This document shows, piece after piece, positions 38,455 to 46,167 of a stretch of DNA of 64,000 nt. The stretch covers positions 51,568-115,567 of the forward strand of contig CAAGDD010000006.1 of the NCBI GenBank assembly GCA_900768545.1, read 5' to 3'. Under the pieces are notes generated by a model. It was given only the letters and a program-made list of their open reading frames with translations. It made no database searches and had not been told where the DNA came from. This DNA comes from Clostridia bacterium. Lineage in GTDB: Bacteria; Bacillota; Clostridia; Christensenellales; UBA1242. Made by a program: the position numbers and the translations under genes. Each line of letters opens with the position of its first letter. Positions within the stretch are counted from its first letter, which is position 1.

Positions 38455-41154
38455 ATGTGGCTTTTTGGAAATGAAAACAAATCACAAGTAAAAAAATTGA
38501 AGAAAATTGCGGATCAAGTTGTTGCACTTGAAGACAAATATCGTCCTTTGACAGATGACCAACTTCGCGCCTGCACCGCAGATTTTAAAAAGCGTTATCA
38601 AGAAGGTGAAAATTTGGATAGTCTTTTGCCAGAAGCTTTTGCAGTTGTGCGTGAAGCGTCTGATAGAGTTTTGAAAATGCGTCACTTTTACGTTCAAATT
38701 TTGGGCGGCATTGCACTTCATCAAGGTCGTATTGCAGAAATGGCAACTGGTGAAGGGAAAACTTTGGTTGCGACATTGCCAGCATATTTGAATGCGATTT
38801 CTGGTCTTGGCGTGCACGTTGTTACTGTAAATGAATATTTGGCAAAGCGTGACGCAGAATGGATGGGAAAAGTTTACAAATTTTTGGGACTTTCTGTTGG
38901 AATTTCTGTTTCAGGAATGGATGAAAAGGCAAAAAGAGAAGCTTACAACTGTGACATAACATATTGCACAAACAACGAACTTGGCTTTGACTATCTTCGT
39001 GACAATATGGCTGTTATGAAAGAACAAAGAGTTCAAAGACCACTCAATTTTGCGATCGTTGATGAAGTTGACTCAATTTTGATTGATGAAGCGAGAACTC
39101 CACTTATTATTTCTGGACGCGGAATGAAATCAAGCGACAATTATGTTAAGGCACAAAAGTTTGCTCACACACTGAAGCCAGAGGATTATGAAAAAGATGA
39201 AAAAACAAAACAATTAAACCTTACTGAAAGTGGTATCACAAAGGCTGAAAGATTTTACAATCTTGAAAACTTGTCGGATATCGACAATATGGAATTAAAC
39301 CATTATATCAACAACGCTTTGAAAGCAAACTTCGTTATGTATAGAGATGAAAACTATATTGTTAAAGACGGCGAAGTTATTATCGTTGACGAATTTACTG
39401 GTCGTTTGATGCCAGGAAGAAGATTCTCTGACGGGCTTCACCAAGCGATTGAAGCAAAAGAAGGGGTTGCGATCAAAGACGAAAACAAAACTTTGGCAAC
39501 TATCACTTTCCAAAACTTCTTTAGAATTTACAAAAAACTCTCAGGTATGACCGGAACTGCAAAGACTGAAGAAGGCGAATTTAGAACTATTTATAAACTC
39601 GACGTTGTTTCGATCCCAACAAATAGACCAAATATTAGAAAAGACGAACCTGATATCGTTTTCACAACCGAAAATGGAAAAATCAAGGCGATTATTGAAG
39701 AAATCAAGCGTCGTCACGAGTTTGGGCAACCTATTTTGGTCGGCACAATCACAATCGATAAGAGTGAACTTTTCTCAAAGGCTTTGAAAGAAGCGGGCAT
39801 TAAACACACAGTTTTGAACGCTAAAAATCACGAACAAGAAAGTATGATCGTGGCACAAGCAGGTCGAAAAGGTGCTGTTACTATTGCCACAAACATGGCT
39901 GGTCGTGGAACTGATATTTTGCTCGGCGGAAATGCTGAATTTATGGCAAAAAAGCAGATGAAAGATGAAAACTTCTCTGAAGAACAAATCTCTTATGCGA
40001 CAGCTTTCAACACTGTTGAAGATGAAGAAATGAACAAGGCAAGAGCGCGTTACAACGAACTCTATGCAAAATATAAAGAAACAACCGACGCCGAAAAAGA
40101 AGAAGTTAAAAAGGCGGGCGGACTTTGCATTATTGGAACAGAAAGACACGAATCTCGTCGTATTGACAATCAGCTTCGTGGACGTGCTTCGCGTCAAGGA
40201 GACCCGGGTTCAAGTGTGTTCTTCTTGTCACTTGAAGATGACTTGATTAGACGTTTCGGCGGAGACAGACTTAAAAGAATTGCACAATTCTTTAGAATTC
40301 AAGAAGATACTCCAATCCAACTTAAAATACTTGCTCGTCAAATCGAAAGCGCTCAAAAGAAGATCGAGCTTCAAAACTTTGCTATTAGAAAAACAGTTTT
40401 GCAATTTGACGATGTTATGAATGCACAAAGAGAAGTTATTTACAAAGAAAGAAACCGCGTTTTGGACGGCGAAGATGTGCATGAAGAAATTATGAGAATG
40501 TTTCCAAAGGTTATCACAAAGTTCTGCGACAAGTGTGTTGATGATGAAAAGCCTTATTTCGACTGGGATTTCGAAAAGATCAATCACGAACTTGAAAAAG
40601 GACTTTTGGAAAAAGGTTCAAATCAAATCACCGAAGAATTTTGTGAAGGTTTTGATCGTGAAGATTTGGAATCGGCACTTTTGAAACTTGTCGAAAAGCG
40701 TTATGCAAACGCAATGGCTGAAGCAGCAAAATTTGGCATTGATTTTGAAAGAGTTGAAAAGTTTATTTTGCTTAAAGTTGTTGACAACAACTGGATGAAT
40801 CATATCGACGATATGCAAATTATGAAAAACGAAATTTATGCTCGTGGATATGCAAATCAAGACCCAGTTATGGCTTACAAGAAAGAAGGCTACAATATGT
40901 TTTATGATATGATCGAAAAGATTCAAGAACAAGCTTGTCTTTATTTGTTAAACACTTCAATCGAAGTTAAAAAACCAGAACCAAAACCTGTTCAGGTTCA
41001 ACCACAATTTACTGAAGCAAAAACTTACGATCCACAAAAACCACAAACCACCGAAAAACAACAAACTGTTGTTAATATGGCTAAAAAAGTGGGTAGAAAT
41101 GATCCTTGCCCATGCGGTAGCGGAAAGAAGTTTAAGAATTGTTGCGGCAAATAG
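38455..41154 (+). CDS. secA: Preprotein translocase ATPase SecA
   Basis: The 899-aa motor that drives protein export through SecYEG. Walker A is MATGEGKTLVA, the DEAD-type box is VDEVDSILIDEARTPLI and the IRA2 motor region shows NMAGRGTDILLGGN. The LRGRASRQGDPGSS finger is intact. The preprotein-binding region and the helical scaffold follow. The C-terminus ends with a SEC-C zinc motif, CPCGSGKKFKNCC, which also binds SecB or ribosomes in other species. I choose ATG 38455, which has GGGAG at the right distance; 11 upstream in-frame codons lack support. Length is normal. It is the only sec gene here, followed by an IR-bounded spacer and an HD gene. Confidence 0.96.
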   Translation: MWLFGNENKSQVKKLKKIADQVVALEDKYRPLTDDQLRACTADFKKRYQEGENLDSLLPEAFAVVREASDRVLKMRHFYVQILGGIALHQGRIAEMATGEGKTLVATLPAYLNAISGLGVHVVTVNEYLAKRDAEWMGKVYKFLGLSVGISVSGMDEKAKREAYNCDITYCTNNELGFDYLRDNMAVMKEQRVQRPLNFAIVDEVDSILIDEARTPLIISGRGMKSSDNYVKAQKFAHTLKPEDYEKDEKTKQLNLTESGITKAERFYNLENLSDIDNMELNHYINNALKANFVMYRDENYIVKDGEVIIVDEFTGRLMPGRRFSDGLHQAIEAKEGVAIKDENKTLATITFQNFFRIYKKLSGMTGTAKTEEGEFRTIYKLDVVSIPTNRPNIRKDEPDIVFTTENGKIKAIIEEIKRRHEFGQPILVGTITIDKSELFSKALKEAGIKHTVLNAKNHEQESMIVAQAGRKGAVTIATNMAGRGTDILLGGNAEFMAKKQMKDENFSEEQISYATAFNTVEDEEMNKARARYNELYAKYKETTDAEKEEVKKAGGLCIIGTERHESRRIDNQLRGRASRQGDPGSSVFFLSLEDDLIRRFGGDRLKRIAQFFRIQEDTPIQLKILARQIESAQKKIELQNFAIRKTVLQFDDVMNAQREVIYKERNRVLDGEDVHEEIMRMFPKVITKFCDKCVDDEKPYFDWDFEKINHELEKGLLEKGSNQITEEFCEGFDREDLESALLKLVEKRYANAMAEAAKFGIDFERVEKFILLKVVDNNWMNHIDDMQIMKNEIYARGYANQDPVMAYKKEGYNMFYDMIEKIQEQACLYLLNTSIEVKKPEPKPVQVQPQFTEAKTYDPQKPQTTEKQQTVVNMAKKVGRNDPCPCGSGKKFKNCCGK

Positions 41155-41224
41155 CGAAAATTCTGCGTTTTGGCTCATTTTCGAACCTGTTCGAAAAGTG
41201 TCGCATTAGCACTTTAATTTTCGC
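41154..41224. repeat. Short intergenic element bounded by 9-bp inverted repeats
   Basis: GCGAAAATT (41154-41162) and AATTTTCGC (41216-41224) are perfect inverted repeats; inside is an 8-bp hairpin TTTTCGAA-CCTG-TTCGAAAA (41178-41197). No T-run follows, so it is not a usual terminator. Confidence 0.5.
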
Positions 41225-41280
41225 TTTTACGCGACCAACAAATTTTTACTTAAAATGATTTAATATTACAAAGGACAGTT

Positions 41281-41931
41281 ATGAATGCACCTGAAAAAGT
41301 TTTGAGATATTATGTTTTGTGCAATCGTCTTAAAGATGTTGTGCGCACCGGCTGGAAAGATTGGGAAGTTTCACGCGAGCGTGTTGAAAGCATTGCGGAA
41401 CATGTTTATAGTGTCCAAATGCTTGCGATAGCGATGCAAAGCGAATACAAATATGACATTGATTTTGAAAAAGTGTTGAAAATGTTGGCTGTGCACGAAA
41501 CTGAAGAAATTATCATTGGCGACCTTACGATTTTTGACATTGGCCGTGAAGAAAAAGAAAAAATTGGGCACGAAGCAGTCAAAAAAATCTTTAAAAATCT
41601 TGATGACGGAGAAAGTTTTGTTGATTTGATTTTCGAATTTGATGCACGCGAAACTGCCGAAGCAAAATTTGCTTATTGGTGTGATAAACTTGAAGCAGAT
41701 TTGCAAGCGCGAGTTTATGATATTGAGCATGATGTTAATCCAGCAAAGGTGAAAGAAAACGAACGAAATGTCAAAAACGCCGATGTAAAAAGATTGTTGG
41801 ACAGCGGACTTTCGTGGGGACAAATGTGGCTTCGATTTGGTCAAGAAAGATATGACTATGACAAGAACTTTGCCGAAGTGTCGAAGTTTGCTGAAAAACA
41901 CGATATTTTAAAGTATAGAAACGACCAATAG
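41281..41931 (+). CDS. HD_3-family hydrolase (YfbR-like 5'-deoxynucleotidase type)
   Basis: A 216-aa protein of the HD_3 group. The first metal His lies in ERVESIAEHVYSVQML (His41) and the second motif reads MLAVHETEEIIIGDLT (about 70-83). A His-Glu pair (72-73) takes the place of the usual His-Asp, while the downstream E-x-x-x-GD is kept. A third conserved Asp lies in YWCDKLEADLQAR (about 138). YfbR-type members dephosphorylate deoxynucleoside monophosphates; the substrate here is inferred only from family. ATG has AAAGGACAGTT in front. It appears monocistronic and ends at a bidirectional terminator. Confidence 0.78.
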   Translation: MNAPEKVLRYYVLCNRLKDVVRTGWKDWEVSRERVESIAEHVYSVQMLAIAMQSEYKYDIDFEKVLKMLAVHETEEIIIGDLTIFDIGREEKEKIGHEAVKKIFKNLDDGESFVDLIFEFDARETAEAKFAYWCDKLEADLQARVYDIEHDVNPAKVKENERNVKNADVKRLLDSGLSWGQMWLRFGQERYDYDKNFAEVSKFAEKHDILKYRNDQ

Positions 41932-41979
41932 TTATTTTTAAATAATTTTTTAAAATTGAAAATTTATGCTAAAAAAAAT

Positions 41980-42014
41980 AAAAAAAACTTATCAAATTTG
42001 ATAAGTTTTTTTGT
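41980..42014. terminator. Bidirectional terminator
   Basis: Perfect palindrome ACTTATCAAATTTGATAAGT flanked by A-run and T-run; it separates the HD_3 gene from the convergent membrane-protein gene. Confidence 0.85.
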
Positions 42015-42050
42015 TAATTAAATCTTGTGACAATCATTAAAAATATGTTT

Positions 42051-42644
42051 TTAAGCATTTAAACTAATGATGCTTCCAATAATAACGCCAACTATTGCAC
42101 AAATACCAAATGTGACCCAATATGCTTTAAAAAAGGTGGCTCGAGCATTGCTTTGTGCAGGGTAAAGGCAAAAACCAATCAGCAGCGAGAAAATAAGAGG
42201 AATAAAAATTCCGAATATCACGCCCAGTCCTGTTTTGTCAGCATCATAAGGTGAAGTTTTGGAATTGTCTTGGTTTTGTGAATTATTTTGTTTTTGACTT
42301 GCATTTAGTCTTGCTTCTCTTTGATAAAAATTTTCAGTGTATTCTGTCTTGTTATTTTCGTCAGTTGTATTATCAATTTGCCAATATTCTTTCTTTGTAT
42401 ATGTATTTTGAAGGTTTGGTTGGACAGAAAGAGATGGTTTTTTTTCAGTTTTCAAGACTTCGACAGACTTTTCTTCAATATTGTTTGATTCTTCTTGCTC
42501 TTTTTCAATATCTGCAACAGCATTCTCAATTTTTGCAACGGCGTTTTGATCGCTTTTGTTGTCTGATTCGCGCATTTGTTTCAATGCTTTTGCCAAATTT
42601 TTTAATTCTGCTAATTCTTCATTTGATAAATCGTTATTTTCCAT
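42051..42644 (-). CDS. 197-aa protein with acidic N-terminus and two C-terminal membrane helices
   Basis: The family is not recognised. Residues 1-130 are hydrophilic, rich in Glu, Lys, Asn and Gln with probable coiled coil (NEELAELKNLAKALKQM). Residues about 135-195 carry two hydrophobic helices (GVIFGIFIPLIFSLLIGF and FGICAIVGVIIGSIIS). So it is a small tail-anchored-like hairpin protein with a cytoplasmic domain. The ATG 42644 has AAAGGAGAAAAAT ahead. It is transcribed away from a tiny Xre regulator gene, and its promoter spacer contains a perfect 15-bp palindrome, so it is probably the regulator's target. Confidence 0.65.
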   Translation of the reverse strand: MENNDLSNEELAELKNLAKALKQMRESDNKSDQNAVAKIENAVADIEKEQEESNNIEEKSVEVLKTEKKPSLSVQPNLQNTYTKKEYWQIDNTTDENNKTEYTENFYQREARLNASQKQNNSQNQDNSKTSPYDADKTGLGVIFGIFIPLIFSLLIGFCLYPAQSNARATFFKAYWVTFGICAIVGVIIGSIISLNA

Positions 42645-42664
42645 ATTTTTCTCCTTTAAAAAAA

Positions 42665-42693
42665 AGTACACTCTCAAAAATTGAGAATGTCAA
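42665..42693 (-). promoter_or_regulatory. Promoter with operator in spacer
   Basis: On the - strand TTGACA (42688-42693), 17-nt spacer, TGTACT (42665-42670). The spacer is almost entirely the palindrome TCTCAAAAATTGAGA (42672-42686). Confidence 0.75.
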
Positions 42694-42716
42694 GTAAAAA
42701 TTCTCAATTTGTGAGA
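42672..42716. promoter_or_regulatory. Two operator-like palindromes between Xre gene and its neighbour
   Basis: TCTCAAAAATTGAGA (42672-42686) and TCTCAATTTGTGAGA (42702-42716) share half-site TCTCA, are each 15 bp and lie 30 bp centre to centre, three helical turns. They are likely sites for the Xre protein encoded next door. Confidence 0.65.
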
Positions 42717-42726
42717 TCATATATTT

Positions 42727-42924
42727 ATGAAAAGCATTTTTGGAAACAATTTAAGAGCAATTAGGCAAGAACTTGGGCTATCTCAAACTGATTTGGCAAG
42801 AATGGTTGATGTAAGTTTTAAAACGATTAGTCATTGGGAAAGTGGTTACAGTGAGCCATCATTAGAATTGTTGACAAAATTAAAAAATCTTTTAAAAGTC
42901 GAATACGAAGACCTATTGGATTAA
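42727..42924 (+). CDS. Xre/Cro-family HTH repressor (65 aa)
   Basis: A single-domain helix-turn-helix protein: NLRAIRQELGLSQTDLARMV (helices 1-2), then VDVSFKTISHWESGYSEPSL (recognition helix), then a short C-terminal helix. The whole 65 residues are one HTH_3 domain with no sensor or dimerisation extension. No Shine-Dalgarno precedes ATG, so translation may be leaderless or weak. Two related palindromes in the 82-nt gap to the divergent gene suggest that it represses itself and that gene. It resembles stand-alone regulators used as phage or stress switches. Confidence 0.85.
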   Translation: MKSIFGNNLRAIRQELGLSQTDLARMVDVSFKTISHWESGYSEPSLELLTKLKNLLKVEYEDLLD

Positions 42925-42971
42925 ATTTTGACTTTTTTTTGTTGTTATTTTAGTTATTAAATTAAAAATAC

Positions 42972-43000
42972 TTGACAAATTTTGGCGAGTGTGATATAAG
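42972..43000 (+). promoter_or_regulatory. Promoter of the rpsF operon
   Basis: TTGACA (42972-42977), 17-nt spacer, TATAAG (42995-43000). The predicted leader is about 65 nt. Confidence 0.85.
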
Positions 43001-43017
43001 ATATAAGCAGTATAAAT

Positions 43018-43057
43018 TACTGTCCTTGTTTTCGAGTTTTTCGAAAACCATTAGTCC
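43018..43057 (+). promoter_or_regulatory. Hairpin leader upstream of rpsF, candidate S6:S18 binding element
   Basis: GTTTTCGA (43028-43035), loop GTTTT, TCGAAAAC (43041-43048), flanked by ACT and AGT that can extend the helix across an internal loop containing CC. rpsF-ssb-rpsR transcripts in many bacteria carry an autoregulatory S6:S18-binding hairpin at this place; the identity here is inferred. Confidence 0.4.
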
Positions 43058-43071
43058 AAAAGGAGGTAAGT

Positions 43072-43353
43072 ATGAATAAGTATGAACTTATGTATATCAT
43101 CGCAAGTGATGTTGCCGACGAAAAGAGAGAAGAACTTATCGCTAAATTTAAAGCGTATGTTGAAGCTCACAAAGGCACAGTTGCTGGCGTTGACAAGATC
43201 GGTATGAAAAAGTTGGCTTATCCTATCAACTTCAAAAACGAAGGTTTCTATGTTTTGATGAACATTGAAATGAATCCAGCTGAAGTTGACGCTATGTCAA
43301 AACTTATGAACATTACTGATGGAATTGTTCGTCACATTTTTGTAAGAAAATAG
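43072..43353 (+). CDS. rpsF: Ribosomal protein bS6
   Basis: A 93-aa protein with the bS6 ferredoxin-like fold: MNKYELMYI (strand 1), the KMAYPI-like IGMKKLAYPIN block and GIVRHIFVRK at the end. It binds bS18 and 16S rRNA in the platform of the small subunit. Ribosome site AAAAGGAGGTAAGT. First gene of rpsF-ssb-rpsR(-rpmE), the standard order in Firmicutes. Confidence 0.96.
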   Translation: MNKYELMYIIASDVADEKREELIAKFKAYVEAHKGTVAGVDKIGMKKLAYPINFKNEGFYVLMNIEMNPAEVDAMSKLMNITDGIVRHIFVRK

Positions 43354-43364
43354 GAGAATAAATT

Positions 43365-43784
43365 ATGAACAAAGTTGTTTTGATTGGAAATTTGACCAGA
43401 GATCCAGAACTTCAAACTACAAATGGTGGAGTTTCGGTTTGCAGATTTAGTTTGGCAGTATCAAGAAGATTTGCCAATGCTGACGGCGAAAGAGAAGCTG
43501 ATTTTATCAACATTACTGTTTGGAGAAATCAAGCAGAAAATTGCCACAAATATTTGAAGAAAGGTTCTAAATGTGCTGTAGTTGGAAGAATTCAAACTTC
43601 TAGCTATGATGCTCCAGATGGCTCAAAGAGATACACAACAGATGTTGTTGCTGATGAAGTAGAATTTATTAGCACAAGAAACGGCGGTGACGCTGATATG
43701 AGCGATTCTGCTCCAGCTGAAAAACCAGCCAAAAAACAAACTGCCGAACTTGAAGAAATCGATGATGACAGTTTGCCATTCTAA
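43365..43784 (+). CDS. ssb: Single-stranded DNA-binding protein
   Basis: A 139-aa SSB. The OB fold shows NKVVLIGNLTRDPEL, FSLAVSRRF, DFINITVWRNQAENC and GSKCAVVGRIQTSSY. A short acidic linker ends in the DDDSLPF tail that recruits partner proteins such as PriA and RecO. It forms tetramers on ssDNA in relatives. It lies 11 nt after rpsF with its own ribosome site (GGAGAATAAATT). The linker is short compared with E. coli SSB. Confidence 0.96.
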   Translation: MNKVVLIGNLTRDPELQTTNGGVSVCRFSLAVSRRFANADGEREADFINITVWRNQAENCHKYLKKGSKCAVVGRIQTSSYDAPDGSKRYTTDVVADEVEFISTRNGGDADMSDSAPAEKPAKKQTAELEEIDDDSLPF

Positions 43785-43800
43785 TTAAAGAGGAGAAATT

Positions 43801-44061
43801 ATGAGCGAAACAGTTAAAACCGAAGAAAAGGTTGTTAAAAAGTTCCGTAAACCTGCTAAAAAGAAAGTTTGCGCTTTCTGCGTAGCTGGCGAAAAGGAAA
43901 TTGACTACAAAGATGTAGCAAAAATTAGAAAATATATCACAGAAAAAGGAAAGATTTTGCCAAGACGCCAAACTGGTGTATGTTCTTATCACCAAAGAGA
44001 ACTTGCAAAAGCTATCAAAAGAGCTAGAAATATTGCTCTTCTTCCTTATGTTGGTGACTAA
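43801..44061 (+). CDS. rpsR: Ribosomal protein bS18 (Cys-containing form)
   Basis: An 86-aa bS18. The core shows [22 protein letters not shown] and [24 protein letters not shown] near residue 26 and Cys in GVCSYHQ give a putative zinc-binding (C+) version. A Lys-rich N-terminal extension (1-20) is longer than usual. It pairs with bS6, encoded two genes upstream. Confidence 0.95.
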   Translation: MSETVKTEEKVVKKFRKPAKKKVCAFCVAGEKEIDYKDVAKIRKYITEKGKILPRRQTGVCSYHQRELAKAIKRARNIALLPYVGD

Positions 44062-44073
44062 AAGGGGTGTAAT

Positions 44074-44280
44074 ATGAAAGAACAAATCCATCCAGATTAT
44101 CATGAAGTTACAGTTGTTTGCGCATGTGGAAACACTTTCAAAACTGGCTCAACTGTAAAAGGTGACACTTTGAAAATTGATATTTGCAACAAATGTCACC
44201 CATTCTACACAGGAAAGAAGAAAGTCGTTGACTCTAGCGGAACTGTTGAAAACTTTAAGAAAAAATACAATCTTCAATAA
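44074..44280 (+). CDS. rpmE: Ribosomal protein bL31 (zinc C+ form)
   Basis: A 68-aa bL31: [18 protein letters not shown] then [14 protein letters not shown]. Cys at CAC and CNKC make the four-Cys zinc site of the C+ paralogue, normally expressed when zinc is sufficient. Placed after rpsR and just before the DUF1385-PrmC gene, uniting the rpsF cluster with the rpmE-prmC-prfA cluster. Confidence 0.96.
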   Translation: MKEQIHPDYHEVTVVCACGNTFKTGSTVKGDTLKIDICNKCHPFYTGKKKVVDSSGTVENFKKKYNLQ

Positions 44281-44293
44281 GATAAGATTTTTG

Positions 44294-44318
44294 AAACTGA
44301 CTTCGGTCAGTTTTTTTT
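44294..44318 (+). terminator. Terminator after rpmE
   Basis: AAACTGAC, TTCG tetraloop, GTCAGTTT, then T-run. Confidence 0.9.
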
Positions 44319-44358
44319 AATTCAAAATAAATCAAATTGGTCAGTCACTACATATTAA

Positions 44359-46167
44359 ATGATAAAAATCTTTAAATTTGTCAATAATTTTGATATGGAT
44401 AAAATGTTTTTTCCGCTTTCAAATGGAGTTGTTGTTCAGCAAGACGACAAGAGCGTGATATCTGTCACAAATTGTGACGGGAACAAAAAGATGAAAAGTT
44501 ATCGCACAAAAAACAAAGTGGTCTTTTGGCAATTTCCGTTTTTTCGTGGCATTCAATATTTTTTCTGCGGAATTTATGCGTTTTTGCAGTCGCTTCTTAT
44601 GGCGGTGGATTTGTGCAAGCCACAAGTGATAAAGAAAGGCGAGTTTGAAAAATTTTACAAGAAAAAACTTTTTCAATATATCGCAATTATCGTTTTTTCG
44701 ATTGTTTTTGGAGCACTGTTTTTGGGAATGCTCCCCGCAAAACTAGGCTTGTGGATTGTGGGTTATCAGCAAAGTGAAATCTTGCGAAATTTTGTTATTA
44801 TGCTTTTTAAAGTGACTCTTTTATATATCTTTTTGGCGTGCTTGCGAGCTTTTCCAATGATGAATGAATTGTTTAGATTCAACAGGGCGGGGCAAATTTT
44901 GTTTTCAAAAAATGACAAACAAAAACGCAAGACAAATGTTGTCAAAAATCAAAAAAGTGTAAAAAAACAACAAAAAATCTCAAAAAAAGTGAAAAAAACT
45001 TGCAATTTTGAGTTTAAATCAACAAATTTTTTAAATTTTGTTGTTTTTGTTTTTCTTTTGGACTTTGTTGTGATAACATTATTTGGAGCAGGATATGGCT
45101 TTTGGTTTAACTTGGCACTTCACATTTGCATATCTGTTTTGTGTGCCGCGGTCGGCTATGAAATTTTGTGGCTGAGTGAAAGTTGGCAGCCGCTAAAAGT
45201 TTTGCAAAAGTTGACTTCTTTTTTGGTGTATGCAAAGCCGTCAAAAACCCATATCGAAACGGTCAGTGTTGCACTCACCGAAATAACATTGCTCACTGCA
45301 ACAAAGGATAGAGAATTTATGGAAGATGAAAACAAAAAGGCGTTTTCGCTGGTTTATAATGAAGTGCGAAACAAGTTGCTTTCTGCTGGCGTGACCGACA
45401 AAAGTGATGCTGATTGGCTTATCGCGACGATACTAGAAAAAAATCGTGCCGAAATAAAACTTGTGCCTTATGTCACCGACAAACAATATGAAGATATTAT
45501 CAAGGCGACAGAACGCCGCGCAAAGGGCGAGAGTTTGGACAATATTTTTGGCTGGACAGAGTTTTATGGCATAAGATTTGATGTCAACAAAAAAGTTTTG
45601 ACCCCAAGAATGGAAACTGAACTTTTGGTCGAGCAAGTGCTTAATGCTCAAAAAAATTTTAAAAAACCAACAATTTTGGATGTCGGCACAGGCTCGGGAG
45701 CGATTGCGATTGCTGTGGCGAAAAACTGCGACGCGCAGGTCACTGCGGTCGATGTGAGTAAGTCTGCATTGGCGGTTGCACAGTCAAATGCGAAAAAAAA
45801 TGACGCAAAAATTGAATTTTTGCACTCAAATTTGTTTGATAACTTGAAAAGAAAGAGAAAGTTTGATATAATAGTGTCGAATCCTCCATATATTCCATCG
45901 AACGACATTGCTCATCTTGACAAAAATGTGAGAGAATGTGACCCACTTTTGGCACTTGATGGCGGCGAAGACGGACTTGATTTTTATCGAGAAATTTCAA
46001 GTCAGGCGAAAAATCGACTCAATTCAAATGGTATGATTTTTTACGAAGTAGGAAAAGGTCAAGCGCCAGCTGTGAGAAAGATTTTGAAAGAAAATGGATT
46101 TGAGGATATCAAAACAATAAAAGATTATAACAAAATAGAAAGGATTGTTTGTGGAAAACTTAGGTAG
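44359..46167 (+). CDS. prmC: Fusion of DUF1385 membrane protein with release-factor glutamine methyltransferase PrmC
   Basis: A single 602-aa frame joins two proteins that are normally separate neighbours. Residues 1-310 match DUF1385: FPLSNGVVVQQ, FPFFRGIQYFFCGIYAFLQSL and about four hydrophobic helices, with a Lys-rich loop (190-215). Residues about 318-602 are PrmC: an N-terminal helical domain, a SAM site DVGTGSGAIAIAVAK (about 440), the catalytic SNPPYIPSND (about 507) and the final ERIVCGKL. PrmC methylates the Gln of the GGQ motif in release factors. prfA, its substrate, follows with a 17-nt overlap. No clear ribosome site lies before ATG 44359. Confidence 0.85.
   Translation: MIKIFKFVNNFDMDKMFFPLSNGVVVQQDDKSVISVTNCDGNKKMKSYRTKNKVVFWQFPFFRGIQYFFCGIYAFLQSLLMAVDLCKPQVIKKGEFEKFYKKKLFQYIAIIVFSIVFGALFLGMLPAKLGLWIVGYQQSEILRNFVIMLFKVTLLYIFLACLRAFPMMNELFRFNRAGQILFSKNDKQKRKTNVVKNQKSVKKQQKISKKVKKTCNFEFKSTNFLNFVVFVFLLDFVVITLFGAGYGFWFNLALHICISVLCAAVGYEILWLSESWQPLKVLQKLTSFLVYAKPSKTHIETVSVALTEITLLTATKDREFMEDENKKAFSLVYNEVRNKLLSAGVTDKSDADWLIATILEKNRAEIKLVPYVTDKQYEDIIKATERRAKGESLDNIFGWTEFYGIRFDVNKKVLTPRMETELLVEQVLNAQKNFKKPTILDVGTGSGAIAIAVAKNCDAQVTAVDVSKSALAVAQSNAKKNDAKIEFLHSNLFDNLKRKRKFDIIVSNPPYIPSNDIAHLDKNVRECDPLLALDGGEDGLDFYREISSQAKNRLNSNGMIFYEVGKGQAPAVRKILKENGFEDIKTIKDYNKIERIVCGKLR

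Noticed and set aside
41371..41901. 176-aa frame antisense to the HD_3 gene
   Set aside because: Shadow of the real gene: no ribosome site, and the + frame carries clear HD_3 motifs.
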